64,000 nucleotides of DNA from Costus lasius (taxonomy: Eukaryota; Streptophyta; Magnoliopsida; Zingiberales; Costaceae), in contig CM050454.1 of NCBI GenBank assembly GCA_027563935.2, forward strand, positions 22,813,501 through 22,877,500. The letters are read 5' to 3'. The notes under the pieces are model-generated. The model was not told where the DNA came from. It ran no database searches and saw nothing but the letters and a program-made list of their open reading frames with translations. This document shows positions 1-11,073 of the stretch, one piece after another (the first letter of the stretch is position 1; every line of letters begins with the position of its first letter). A program made the translations under genes and the position numbers.

Positions 1-154
1 AACAGCATTGAGACATTATTCAGAAGTATACATATTGCAGCAGATACTGTAACAACCTGAATAACAACCATTGCCTTTATAAACATAAAGTTTATACATG
101 ATACTGAAATAATCCCAAGGCCTCAAACATTAGCCTTATGGGCATACCCCAACA
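1..154 (-). repeat. Right end of a copia LTR (element L), cut by the window edge
   Basis: This closely matches the last 150 bases of the left LTR of E near 55755-55907 and ends in the family terminus CCCCAACA, the reverse complement of the LTR start TGTTGGGG. The element is therefore on the minus strand and lies mostly outside the window. The five bases after it, CTTAC (155-159), are the expected target-site duplication, but the partner copy is not visible. Confidence 0.8.
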
Positions 155-731
155 CTTACGTGCCGTGCATGTAATGACAAAAAAGGAAAAAGGTAAAAGA
201 TAAAAGAAAAAAAAAGAAAAAGATAAAAAAATCAAAACGAAACAAATTACTGTACCCGCGTGCATGTACAGTAACACGATTTGGGAAAATTAGTGGACAC
301 AGCGCAACTATGTCCCACTAATTGTGATTTCTCCTCCCATTTAATCCCCTTTGCCTCGACTCTTGTGCACGCAAGCATCGCTCAATGCCAAGTTTCTTCC
401 TTCCCTCTCGCATTTCTTCCTCCCCATTTCTTCTCTCGTCGATGCCGCTGACCGGCGAACCTCTGGCCATTGGCGATGTGCTCCTGAGGTTATGGCGAAG
501 CTTTTGCCCCCATATCCGTCCTCCTTTGCTCCTCCGACCAATGAGACATGCTGAAAATGAGTTCGCTGAGACCCTAACTCTAGTGACTCTGTTTTCTTCC
601 TCAAATGACTCTAAAGTTTGCCCAGTTGCTTCAGAAAGGTCAGCGTTGTGCTATTGGGAGTTTCCTGCTATTTCTAGCCAATTCTGACGAATTTCCGGTG
701 GAGCTCTGGCGATGCTCCGGCGAGGCCCGAC
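155..731 (+). repeat. Tekay/Del-like gypsy LTR fragment (element K)
   Basis: This stretch aligns by eye with 18587-19165, the start of K's 3' LTR. The first bases (GTGCCGTGCATGTAA against ATGCCGTGCACGTAA), the A/G-rich tract that follows, and the pyrimidine-rich part around 380-560 are all shared. It lacks the first few LTR bases, where the L insertion begins, and stops where the H LTR starts at 732. Open frames on both strands here are not conserved between the two copies and are treated as noncoding. Confidence 0.65.
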
Positions 732-1832
732 TGTTGGGAATCCCTAGGCCAAATTTAAAGTTTAATAACAGCAGAAGCTATGGCTAGAAACAGAATTCCC
801 ACCATATGCTAGGATCTCTTATGAGTGATCCACCGGATGTGTTAGAGTAGTATACCTTTATTCGCATAATCCTAGGGGTTATCGATGACCAAGGAGAGGC
901 ACACAAGTGGTTCGCCCTCTACAATCGTGTGTACATGGACTCCCCAAGTTCCTCTTCCATCCATGCCTGGTGCTAGCATTCGAGAGGAAGATCCTATCGC
1001 CTACGCTACCCTCTTTGCTTGCGCCAAAGAGGGATGGGAGGAGATTGACCATAAGGAGAGGTAAACTCTACCACTTGTATCAATCTCTAGTCTAGCCACT
1101 TTCCTCATGGTTTGCACCACCATGAAGGTGCACCCATGAGGTAAAACTCCTTCTTATCCAAAGTAGGCAGCAACCTTCCAAGAAGATGCGCCAATGATGA
1201 TGAGAAGAGATGCCATCATTCCCCCTCTTCTCCTTTCTTCTCCACATGCACCAACTTCATAGAAGTTGCACCCATGGAAGAATATATCCTTCTTCATGTG
1301 CCAAAACCTCTAGAGGATGCACCATCGAAGAAGGAAGAAGGTCCCAAACCTTCTAACGCGACCATGGAGGTTGAAGGTATCGCCTAGAGCTTGTAGGCAC
1401 AACTTCTTCACCTTGGAGGTGCCTAGGAGAGGAAGAGGGAGTGTGGCAGCTAGGTTAGAGAGCTTGGATGGCTAGGGCATTAGTAATTTCAATTCTATCA
1501 TGAGAATTCATAATTATATTAAGCCCATGCGCCTAGACCGGTATAAAGCAGGCCCCGCAACTTATGTTACACATAAATTGAATATAAATATTAACTTAAG
1601 TTGCGGGCGGCCCCCACGACTTAAGTTGCACAATAAACTGAATATAATTATTCATTTTAGTGCTTAAGTCATGGGCCCCTCATATTACGTTTAAATCAGT
1701 CGCAACAAGCCTCCAAATAAATTCGAAGCTTAAACCTAATATTTGATCCATCGACTGGACCTAGTCTACCGAGGTCAAATGTTGTCACCTAAAGGTCAAC
1801 TAGGGTCAACTGAAGTCAGAAATGTAACAATG
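732..1832 (-). repeat. Diverged D-type copia LTR (H), part 1 (LTR 3' end)
   Basis: It starts TGTTGGGAATCCC, the reverse complement of a terminus like that of the D LTR (GGGTTTCCCAACA). Read on the minus strand, the region around 960-1000 matches the D LTR near 35090-35160, sharing the GCTAGCACC...GGGCGAACCACTTG pattern. H continues at 7228 and 16657 once inserted elements G and A are removed. It is much more diverged than the two D LTRs are from each other, so it is older. Confidence 0.6.
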
Positions 1833-3185
1833 TGATAGCTTCCTCAAGTATACGGACTATCGAAGTAATATTTATGTATCGATCCCATAGAGACCAAATA
1901 CCAAGTACCGACTGATTGAATTATCACAAGCTAGACAACCCTTTAATTGGTGTAAGTAAGTTGCTAAGTTGATGCTAAGGAAGAAAGCAAGTAAATTACA
2001 CGACGGTAAATCTAAGGATGCACGGGATCAAGGCTAGGGTCCACCACCTTGACGTGTTATGCATGGATGAATAATAATATAAAAGTTCCTTTTTCAGTTC
2101 TAGGGTAAACCACAAAAGTACAAGTTGTCCTCTCTCAAGGATGCAACGAGGTGCCCACCCGGCTAAACGTCTACCGTCGTAGCACACCTACCCGAGCAAA
2201 CCCAATGAGCTCCGGATTGTGTATACCATCTTCATCGATTGTACAAGTTGTCCTCTCTCGAGGATGCAACAAGGTATTTATACATCTAAACGTCTACCGT
2301 CGTAGCATGCTTAGCCGGATAAATCCAATGAGCACAAGATAGCATACACTACCTGTAAACAATCAACTACTCTTGTATGATGATTGAAATACTCCTACCT
2401 AGGTTATCTAACATCCAGACGTGCCTCTCAGCAATACCAAATATCTAAAATATGAAGAAAGCAAGATGAAAATCTCCATTCATAAGGTGCAACTAGGCAA
2501 GATAGAACAATCTAGGGTTCACAAAATAAAGTTACAATCCATGCATAAAACATTCAAGGGGCTTTCCCTAGCCCTGAAATAGTATTAAGCTACAATAATC
2601 ATTGTCAAAAGCAAAGCATGAAGTATTCCCAACGTAACATCCATAGATAAGCAAGGAGGATAGGCAATATGATGATAGGAAAATTGAACTCCCTCAGGGA
2701 GGAAGAAGCCGCCTGGTGAGGTCTTCTCCTTCCTCGGATCAGTCGTTTGCCCTTTCTTCCTTTCTCCGTTCAGTCGCCAAGCTCCGATTTCCTCCTTGCC
2801 GCCGCCTTCCTGGTACGTGTATGCATGAATGCCCTTACCTGAATAGGGCTTTTTCTTTTTGTCCTCCCCAGCTTGGTCGAATTCCCTCTTTGCCCTCACA
2901 AAACCTCCTCTGCAATGTAGGGAAAATGAGGGGCAAAATCTGGAAAGTCAGCGACAGGCGACACAGAAGCCATGGGGTGTGATTTTGGTCGCTGGGTAGG
3001 TTGTGATTCTCGCTGTGAACACTGATCCAGCTGAAAATGGTTGCATCCCCTCGCTTTTTCCCTGAAATGAGTGTAGATTCCGAAGATATTGCGATAATTT
3101 GAAGTATAATGAAGTGTAAATGCAAGAATAGTGAAGATATAACGATAAAATTGCAAAGGAATCTCTATATAAAAATGACTTAACA
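1833..3185 (-). repeat. G left LTR (3' LTR)
   Basis: On the minus strand the LTR runs from TGTTAAGTCA to CTATCA. It matches 5920-7222 over its whole length apart from scattered substitutions and an extra segment at about 2976-3045. The sequence just inside it (3186-3197) reads CTGGAGAGATT on the minus strand, a purine-rich tract suitable as the polypurine tract. The open frame at 2585-2899 recurs in the other LTR, as repeat copies would. Confidence 0.8.
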
Positions 3186-5919
3186 AATCTCTCCAGATTT
3201 AAACTCTTACTTGTCCTCAAGCAAAGATAAAATGAAGCTAAGCTGCACGGATGATCCATAAGAATTGAATCCAAACCCCTCTAGGATAATGCTAACACTG
3301 ATCCATACAATGGTCAAACACCCCACAAGCGGCAGACTCCTATCAGATATCAAAAAGATAAGCATTGCAACCCAAAGTAAATGCATTCCACACATAGTTT
3401 CCACATTCAATAATCAATGTTCTGGTTCCTCCCGGTACATATTTTGGATCCTCCAATTTATTTGAGATGGAAGTAAAAGGGAAAGACATCAAAATGTCAT
3501 ACAAAATTTTGTTTTTGGGATGTTACTAGAGGATCTTTGTCCTCTCCCCATTTTTTTTTCATAGTGTCTCTAGACTTTGCTAGAGAATCTTTTCCTTCTT
3601 TTTCTTTTCTTTTATTTTTGTGTAACTGTCTCTAGACTTTGCTAGAGAATCTTTTCTATATTTTTTTTTTGAAATGATACAAAAGAGGAGGGTGTTTCAC
3701 AGTTATAACAGGTAAGAGTGAGGAGGAACCAGTCAATATCAAATTGAGTGTGGTAACTAGTGGCGTCCCACTATTTAGGTAGGTGCGCAGCCTAGCAAGA
3801 GTCAATCCTTTAGTTATCAATCACCAGGGGATGAATCACAACACAATAGATCAGTAAAAGCAGAAATCAGTAGAAAGGTAGGATCGTGCAAATACGAACC
3901 GCTAGAAGCGACTTAGAATCATGCACAAAAACAAGCAAGATATACTATAAAGTTCTAGAATATGGGGAGACATTTAGATACTGATAAAAACTATATTCAA
4001 TAGCAAAAGTGAGATACTAAACAAAACTAACAACAAGACCAAATGGTAAAAGCGTTTAGTGGTAAAACCAAGCCATACGCACCCCTCCCACATGACAAAA
4101 TGAAGCATCATCCTCGATGCCAAGATAGAAGAACAGTAAGGCTTACAAAAAATCGGGGTGTAGAAAACTCACAAAGCTAATCGCGAGGATCATCCCTCAC
4201 ATCACTAAGATCGTCGGAGGAGGCATCAGAAGAGGTAGAGGTGGCATCATCAGTGTCTGCACGCTGTTGATAGGAAGCGGTGCTCAGAAAACTAGGGAAT
4301 CGAGAGCGGAGGAAGGCATAGATGCATTGCACATGGCGCCAGCTGGAGGTGGCGGTTGGAGCAGGGTCGCTCGATGGAGATGGCGCAGGTGTAGGAGCAG
4401 GCATCAATGGCTAACGCCGGCGTTTCCTGGTGGAGGCCTTGCTGGCGAACACTTTGCGAAGCGCCATGGAGAGAAGAGAAGCTCTAGCGAGGTGGTGGAG
4501 AAGGACGATGACAAAAAGGGGCGAAAGCAGGCTAGGGATTTCACGGGGCGAGCAATGGTTTGGGATAGTGAAAGGAGGGGGCGCGGGCAGACGAAGGGCT
4601 TAGGTAGAATGGAGGTTGGCATTTGAAGTGAAGTGGAGGGCCTCGCCAAAAACCTCGGGGCGTGTATGTTATCGCTGGGTACCCTGAGAAACTGTCTGTG
4701 GAAAGCAAGAACTGCAAAGTTTTGTGCTAAGAAGCTGCCTCCAGAATCACGGGCTGAGGTTTAGGTTGCCTGGCCCCTCCGAGAAACTTTCTGTGCAAAA
4801 CTTAACTTATGCTGCGAAGTCACCTCCAAAGTCTAGAAACCACGGGCTGATATTTTGATCGCATGGTCCCCTGAGGAATTTTCTGTGGAGAATCAAACTT
4901 GTAACATAGAATACAGCCGCAGGAGTCTCGGGTCGGCTCTGCTGCTGGGTCGACCGTGGAACATTTTGTAGAGTAGGAGTTTAAGAGCATTAAGATAGCA
5001 GAATCAGATAAAAATACCACGGGCGAGACCGGCATCACTGGGTTAGCCATGGAACATTCTGTGGAGTGGGAGTTTGGGAAGCAAACTGGCTCCAGAAGTC
5101 ACGGGTGTGTCTGTGATCATCGAATCGATTGTGAAAGTCTAAAAATGATGCGATTAACCCCCGACAGCACCCAGATCATCCCTGAACAATGATAAACACA
5201 CAATTAAGCTCCAACAAGTAATAAAAATAGAGTAAAAACAAATACCATCGCAATTCCATCCCAATACCATCAAATGAAAATGCCAAGTGAAAATACCATG
5301 GAGTAATCTACCAAAAGGATTAGCTGAGTAAACTACATAAAGAGAGAAAAAGTAAGCAAGTGGTCAACAAATCAAAATAGAGTAGAAGTAAGCAAGGTGA
5401 TCTACATATCAAAATACCACCACAACACACAAATGAGAATACCATTAAGCAAACTACCAAAAGAACTAGCAAGATAAAGAAAAAAGCTTGGGTTGCCTCC
5501 CAAGAAGCGCCATGTTAAGGTCTTTGGCTTGACCCTAGTGTCATATCAAGGTGGAGCTGGGGAGTTGGAAGGATGGACAACTCTCTGCTTCTCAAGTTTG
5601 TTGATGATGGATTTCAAGAACTTCTTTAGAGTGAGCTACCTTAGACTTAGCTTTTCTACGGCGTCGGAATGTCTTTTCAATTTCAAGATCAGTGGGTATT
5701 TGTTCTCCCAACTGTAGAGTCATACACATAAACCAAGCAATTCAAAGGCAAACTTCCCAATTAACAAAGAGATATGCAGTGAATATCAGATATATAAAAG
5801 AGCTTAATAATAAACAACTAGAAACAAATAAACTAAAAGAAAGAAAAATGTCTAGTCTAGCAATAACTTAATCGTGTCGATATTGATAGATTTGGTCCCC
5901 GGCAACGGCGCCAAAAACT
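3186..5919 (-). other. G interior, no pol domains
   Basis: No frame shows gag, protease, integrase or RT motifs. On the minus strand, 4470 down to 4180 holds two adjoining open frames (about 81 and 76 codons) rich in Pro, Ser, Thr and Asp; they may be the remains of a small protein, but I do not recognise one. Two copies of a perfect stem-loop lie at 3567-3586 and 3629-3648 (stem TCTCTAG/CTAGAGA). T-rich tracts surround them. Confidence 0.5.
5896..5913 (-). other. G primer binding site
   Basis: The minus strand reads TGGCGCCGTTGCCGGGGA, six bases inside the right LTR. It begins with TGG, as expected for pairing with a tRNA CCA end, and resembles primer sites of plant Tat/Athila-group gypsy elements. 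It is not the tRNA-Met site used by the copia elements here. The exact tRNA is not resolved. Confidence 0.7.
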
Positions 5920-7222
5920 TGATAGGATCCACAAGTATACGGACTATCGAAGTAATATTTATGTATCGATCCCACAGAGACCAAATACAAAGTACTGACT
6001 GATTGAATTATCTCAAGCTAGACAACCCTTTAATTGGTGTAAGTAAGTTGCTAAGTTGATGTTAAGGAAGAAAGCAAGTAAATTGCATGACAGTAAATCT
6101 GAGGATGCACAGGATCAGGGCCAGGGTCCACCAACTTGATGTGTTATGCATGGATGAATAATAATATAAAAGTCCCTTTTTCAGTTCTAGGGTAAACCAC
6201 AAAAGTACAAGTTGTCCTCTCTCAAGGATGCAATGAAGTGCCCACCCAGCTAGACGTCTACCGTCGTAGCACGCCTACCTGAGCAAACCCAATGAGCTCC
6301 GGATTATGTATACCATCTTCATCGATTGTACAAGTTGTCCTCTCTCGAGGATGCAACAAGGTATTTATACATCTAAACGTCTACCGTCGTAGCACGCTTA
6401 GCTGGATAAATCCAATGAGCGCAAGATAGCATACACTACCCATAAACACTCAACTACTCTCGTATGATGATTTAGATACTCCTACCTAGGTTATTTAACA
6501 TCCAGACGTGCCTCTCAACAATACCAGATATCTAAAATATGAAGAAAGCAAGATGATAATCTCCATTCATAAGGTGCAACTAGGCCAGATAGAACAATCT
6601 AGGGTTCACAAAGTAAAGTTACAATCCATGCATAAAACATTCAAGGGGCATTCCCTAGCCCTGAAACAGGATTAAGCTACAATAATCATTATCAAAAGCA
6701 AAGCATGAAGTATTCCCAATGTAACATCCGTAGATAAGCAAGGAGGATAGGGAATATGTTGATAGGAAAATAGAACTCCCTCAAGGAGGAAGAAGCCGCC
6801 TGGTGAGGTCTTCTCCTTCCTCAGATCGGTCATTTTCCCTTTCTTCCTGTCTCCGTTCAGTCGCCAAGCTCCTATTTCCTCCTTGCCGCCGCCTTCCGCG
6901 TATGTGTATGCGTGAATGCCCTTACGTGAATAGGGCTTTTTTTTATCCTGCCTAGCTTGGTCAAATTCCCACTTTGCCCTCACGAAACCTCCTATGTAGT
7001 GTAGGGAAAACGAGGGGCAAAATCTGGAAAGTCAGCGTCAGGCAACACAGAAGCCATAGGTTGCATCCTCTCGCTTTTTCCCTGAAATGAGGCAAAAACA
7101 CAATAGAGTGTAGATTCTGAAGATATTGCGATAATTCAAAGTATAATCAAGCGTAAATGCTAGAATAGTGAAGATATAACGGTAAAATCACAAAGGAATC
7201 TCTATATAAAATTGACTTAACA
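5920..7222 (-). repeat. G right LTR (5' LTR)
   Basis: This is the second LTR of G, starting TGATAGGATCC on the plus strand and ending GACTTAACA. It is about 50 bases shorter than the left copy because the block after GAAGCCAT is missing. It is followed by CAACG, the right target-site duplication. Confidence 0.8.
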
Positions 7223-7227
7223 CAACG

Positions 7228-7587
7228 CTTTATAATGTCATCTCCAAATCATTAGACACATCCGCGATGCATCGAATTTGCAAACATACTTGAATTAACC
7301 AAATGACTCGATCAATACGAGATCTCGAGTGTTTAGGTGTGCGATCTTGTAGGTTCCTCAGATGTTGGCAGTGATAACCTTATGTAATCACAAGCAATGA
7401 GTGGCACTTAGCATTACATCATTGCTACTCAAGTCTTCAGAATGGAGTCATCATCGACATCACCTAAAACTACGATTAAGTACACGTACACTCTAGTCCT
7501 TTTGCCAGGCTGATCATCTAAGTCGGACAAGCGTGTCACACTTGTTTATTCTGACATTAATGGCCATGACTCTATTCAGGCTAAACT
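7228..7587 (-). repeat. Diverged D-type copia LTR (H), part 2
   Basis: On the minus strand it contains a block ending GAACCTACAAGATCGCACACC followed by ACACTCGAG and TATTGATCGAG. This corresponds to the D LTR at 34070-34130 (GAACCTACAGGGTCGCACACC, ATACTCGAG). It lies between the G and A insertions, and its last five bases AAACT (7583-7587) are A's left target-site duplication. Confidence 0.6.
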
Positions 7588-9259
7588 TGTTGGGGTATGC
7601 CCTTAAGCCTAATGTTTGAGGCCTTGGGATTGTAACAGTGTCATGTAATAAACTCTTATGTTTATAAAGGCATGGTTATTATTCAGGTTGTTACCTTGTC
7701 TGCTGTAATAAGTGTACTTCTGAATAATGTCTCAAAGCTGTTCAGCTAGGCTGACATGCAGTTAAGTCCTTAGTCGATATATCTTGGTGAACATGAGACA
7801 GCCTTGATATGATTGAGACTAATATGTGTTCTAATCTTATAGGATGCTTCGAGCATGGAATAAGATGTAGACTCATGGGTACATTGGATGTACTGGACAG
7901 ACCCTACTAGGATATTCAGTTGCTTGTCACAATGTGAATATTCCTTGATTGTAACAAGTGGCACATTTCCTCTGACTTGAGATCACTTGTGTTTTCTAAA
8001 TGATGATTGTCATTGTTTTGAGGTAGTTCAATATCATTTGAAACATAATGATTATAGACTATCTTGGATGGTGAGCTTGAGTCATGTTAGGGCACTAGTG
8101 ATAGACATAGGATTGCCGTCTCCTTGTTTAAGGAGTGCGATGTTCTAAAGGGCCCCCTAGATGAGATGATTGAGAAAAGAGTATGGCCATACCCAGGTGA
8201 CAGTGTTCATCTGTTCTAATCATGCTCGTCATATTGGAGTTACAAGCTTGACACGCTTGTCCAATAAGAACATCCAGTGGCAAAGGAAATATGCATGCCT
8301 AGTGAGTTGATTCACACTTGTGCTGTTTTTGGGTGTAGTCTTGGAAGACTCTTTTCTTTATATCGGGAGACAGTGATGTGTTGCTAGATACCCCTCACTG
8401 ATCGTGATGACGTGAGTTATCGTTACCGACATTTAAAGGAAACCCTCAGGGTCGCACAATTTGATGATATGGCTTACTTAAGTCAGATCGTGTGGACTGA
8501 ATTGTTTAAGTTCAGTTTAAAGGGATTTGATCTCTGATTGTAAGTGAGATCTGGTCTGATCATGTTTGATTGATTAGGGCTTGAGATCGGTAAGCTTCGA
8601 TCGAGAGAATAGATGCTAGATCGGTGAGATCAGAAGCATCAAGAGATCAACGGTTAGATCTGGAGCCTTAGGGTTTATTTGAGATCTAGACTTGATTGCT
8701 TGGCTTGATTGGTTCTTAAACCGAACCAAATTGAACCAGCTCATGAAATGAGCGCATGGTTCAAGGCGTGGCGACATGTTCACTTGGCGTGAACATTGGA
8801 GCGATGAGTGGTTGCTATTTTTAGTAACCATGATCTCCACTTGGAGATGGCTCACGTTCGAATAGAGGGTTCTCTATTCTCGTCACTAAAACTAATTCCT
8901 CTTGACACCTTTTGGTGTGCGGCGACAACTTGAAGCATAGAGGAAGATTCGGCCAAGAGAGATCGATATCTCCATCCCTTTCCTTTCGATCAAAGACATC
9001 TTGGACGATCCTTGCTAGCACAAGGGACGACAAGAAGCAAGCCGTCGCTCATCTTGTGTGTGACGATTTGGAGGAGACCTTCGTTGTTCTCTTGCTTCCA
9101 AGGCGCCATCTTGAAATGGCTATGGTATGAATCGCATCTTCTCTATTCATGTTTTCGAAAGTTGATCATATAATGCATGCTCTTCGACCCTTGAATCCGC
9201 TGCCTATCATGTTGCGCCACTTTAGGGTTTCGCACCCCTCATGAAAGGGGTTCCCTGCA
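7588..9259 (+). repeat. A 5' LTR
   Basis: It begins TGTTGGGG and ends CCCTGCA. A hairpin (ACCCC 9234-9238, GGGGT 9247-9251) lies just before the end. A TTTATATC sequence near 8349 is a possible TATA element, unproved. Frames inside, such as the antisense one at 7770-7964, are LTR sequence and not separate genes. Confidence 0.92.
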
Positions 9260-9261
9260 AT

Positions 9262-9273
9262 TGGTATCAGAGC
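9262..9273 (+). other. A primer binding site (initiator tRNA-Met)
   Basis: TGGTATCAGAGC lies two bases after the 5' LTR. This is the standard plant copia primer site, complementary to the 3' end of initiator tRNA-Met. Confidence 0.95.
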
Positions 9274-10144
9274 AGGTTACATGCGCAATTATATGATTGC
9301 TTTGATTTTGTGTTCCATGAATGTTTAGATCTATATCATGCGTAATTTTATCATGTTAATATGTTTCATGTAGAAACCTATTTTATGTTTCTTTTGCGCA
9401 TGCATGTTGGCGCATGTTTGTTTTCTCAAAAATGGATCACATGCGCGACTAACATTAGATCTAAGGCCCTGCTGTAAACCCTTAGACGGGTTATTAGGGT
9501 TGAAATCATTCCCCAGGTTAGATCCAACAGTCTGATCAGACTATCTGACAGCCTTGATGGGTCGACCAGATAGCATCTGTGCGCAAGCATCAGATGGCTA
9601 TAGGTCGACTGCAGACAGGCGTGTAGCGATGTCTGATTGAGACAACCTATGAACGCACATGAGTTAGGCCCGGGGTCACACCCGCTTGCCAGACCTCATT
9701 GTGGTCGTTCAGCCCTTGGCGCATGCATTGTTGACCTTTTTGGTCGACTCAAGTCAGTTAGGACTTGGTGCATGTAAGGGCACAGGATCTGACTAGGTTC
9801 GATGAGTGGATCCCTAGTAATGGACCGTTGTAAGGTAGTAAGGCTAATAAGGAAAAATAAAATTAATCTCAATGGGGTTTTTCAAAAATTTTATTTTTCA
9901 TGATTGGATCACATGATGTATGATGCCATATGTATGTTTATTTAGTCTTATGTGGGCTGCCCATGTTTAATGTGTGCTGTGCTGGGGCCTGCGTGCCTGG
10001 AATCTTTTTGTAAATTATTTTTAATTGTGATCTGCGTATCACCTTCTATTTAATTTATAAAATGTGATTGACCTGCGAGTCAATCTTGTCTAGATAGATT
10101 AATTTGTAAATTAATCAGACAAGAGCACAGAGCACACTTGGCAG

Positions 10145-10207
10145 AGGCGCTTGCAGCAGAGGCTTGACCAGGTGGGAGGTCCAGGGTTCGACTCTGGGAC
10201 CAGGCGC
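10145..10207 (+). other. tRNA-like T-arm segment between short direct repeats
   Basis: AGGCGC at 10145-10150 and 10202-10207 bracket a segment holding a T-arm-like hairpin: CCAGG, loop GTTCGAC, TCTGG (10181-10197). GGTTCGACTC resembles the RNA polymerase III B box. E has the same segment with a changed but still paired stem; B and C lack it. It is not a complete tRNA: I could not find a matching acceptor stem or anticodon arm. Confidence 0.5.
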
Positions 10208-10543
10208 ATTTTCCCTGGTAGGCGCACCTGAGCTGCAGATGGCGCTTGGGCCCTGGTTTGGGCCAAATGAGCAGCAAAAGACCCATGAAGAAAAGCAAGT
10301 GAAGACTTAAGTTGTTTAAGGTCTTACTTAGGCTATGGGCTTTTACCACATAAGATTCATGCTTTCTTTTATTTGTTTAAATAAGTAGAACAGCATGATT
10401 TATTTATCTTCTGTTATCATCATAGGAATTGCATGATAGTGAAGAAGATAAAAGACCGTTAAAATCCAACGCTAAAATATCAAGCTCGTTAGCCTTCTGA
10501 CGCGAAACCTCACTGTTCTGATTATCGTTGGAGCCGTGTTGTA

Positions 10544-10765
10544 CCCACTCAGTGGGCACGTCCATCTATCTTCAGACGGTGCGGGATTACACCTGCGTGT
10601 TACAGAGAAGGGATTTATCGCTTCTCGTTGCTCAGCATAGCACGTGGTGGTCCAGGGAGTAGGTCGGGTCAGCTTGACCATGTAGGCTACATATGTGGCG
10701 CATATGGTAGCGCATGGAGGCAGCCATCTGTGGGGTCAGAGATTGTGTTGTACCAACTCAGTTGG
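10544..10765 (+). other. Pair of repeated leader hairpins
   Basis: Two near-copies of one motif lie 209 bases apart. The first has stem CCCAC/GTGGG (10544-10556) and the second CCAAC/GTTGG (10753-10765); both have loop TCA, are preceded by GTGTTGTA and followed by CAC. The stem difference is compensatory. C and E keep both, B keeps the first, and D has three analogous hairpins with different stems. Confidence 0.6.
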
Positions 10766-11073
10766 CACAGTCTGCTGGATTGCCCAGATGAAGGGGAATC
10801 GCACGGGTTGGCGATTGGCAGGCAGCCTACCAGAGATTAGTGCTTGTACTCTCTGTGCATCTTATCTCGCCTGAGCGAGACGCGGAGACCAAGTATGAAA
10901 TCTGGATCCCATCTCACTAAAAGAGTGTTTACTCTTTCGGGCTGTTTTGCTGGATTTTTCAGCCAGATAAAATAGTGAGAAAAATAATCTTTCTTAAGTC
11001 CTGATTGATTCTTAACATTGATACTGACCTTGCTGTTCTTGCATTGTTGTAGATACCTGCAGCAACGAACACC

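Larger units (their letters stand above)
1833..7222 (-). mobile_element. Non-autonomous LTR retrotransposon G
   Basis: Two direct LTRs (1833-3185 and 5920-7222) flank a 2.7-kb interior with no recognisable reverse transcriptase, integrase or protease. An 18-base primer binding site beside the right LTR fixes the orientation as minus. The flanks CAATG (1828-1832) and CAACG (7223-7227) are a target-site duplication with one mismatch. The LTRs differ far more than those of A, B or C, partly through a roughly 50-base length difference near 2976-3045, so G is older. A LARD-like parasite using proteins from a gypsy relative is the natural reading. Confidence 0.75.
9274..11073 (+). other. A 5' leader (untranslated)
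   Basis: 1.8 kb between the primer site and the gag-pol ATG. No convincing protein is encoded. It carries a tRNA-like T-arm segment (10145-10207) and two related hairpins (10544-10556 and 10753-10765). Blocks such as the one starting AAAATATCAAG near 10475 are recognisable in the leader of the much more diverged element D, which suggests functional RNA such as packaging, dimerisation or translation signals. Confidence 0.75.

Noticed and set aside
341..604. Overlapping frames on both strands at 341-687
   Set aside because: They lie in a gypsy LTR fragment and are not preserved in the matching region near 18770-19100.
2585..2899. 104-codon minus-strand frame, repeated at 6672-6983
   Set aside because: The repetition comes from the two LTRs of G; it has no recognisable motif.
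10171..10207. A true tRNA gene in the A leader
   Set aside because: Only the T-arm and a B-box-like sequence fit; no acceptor stem or anticodon arm could be paired.
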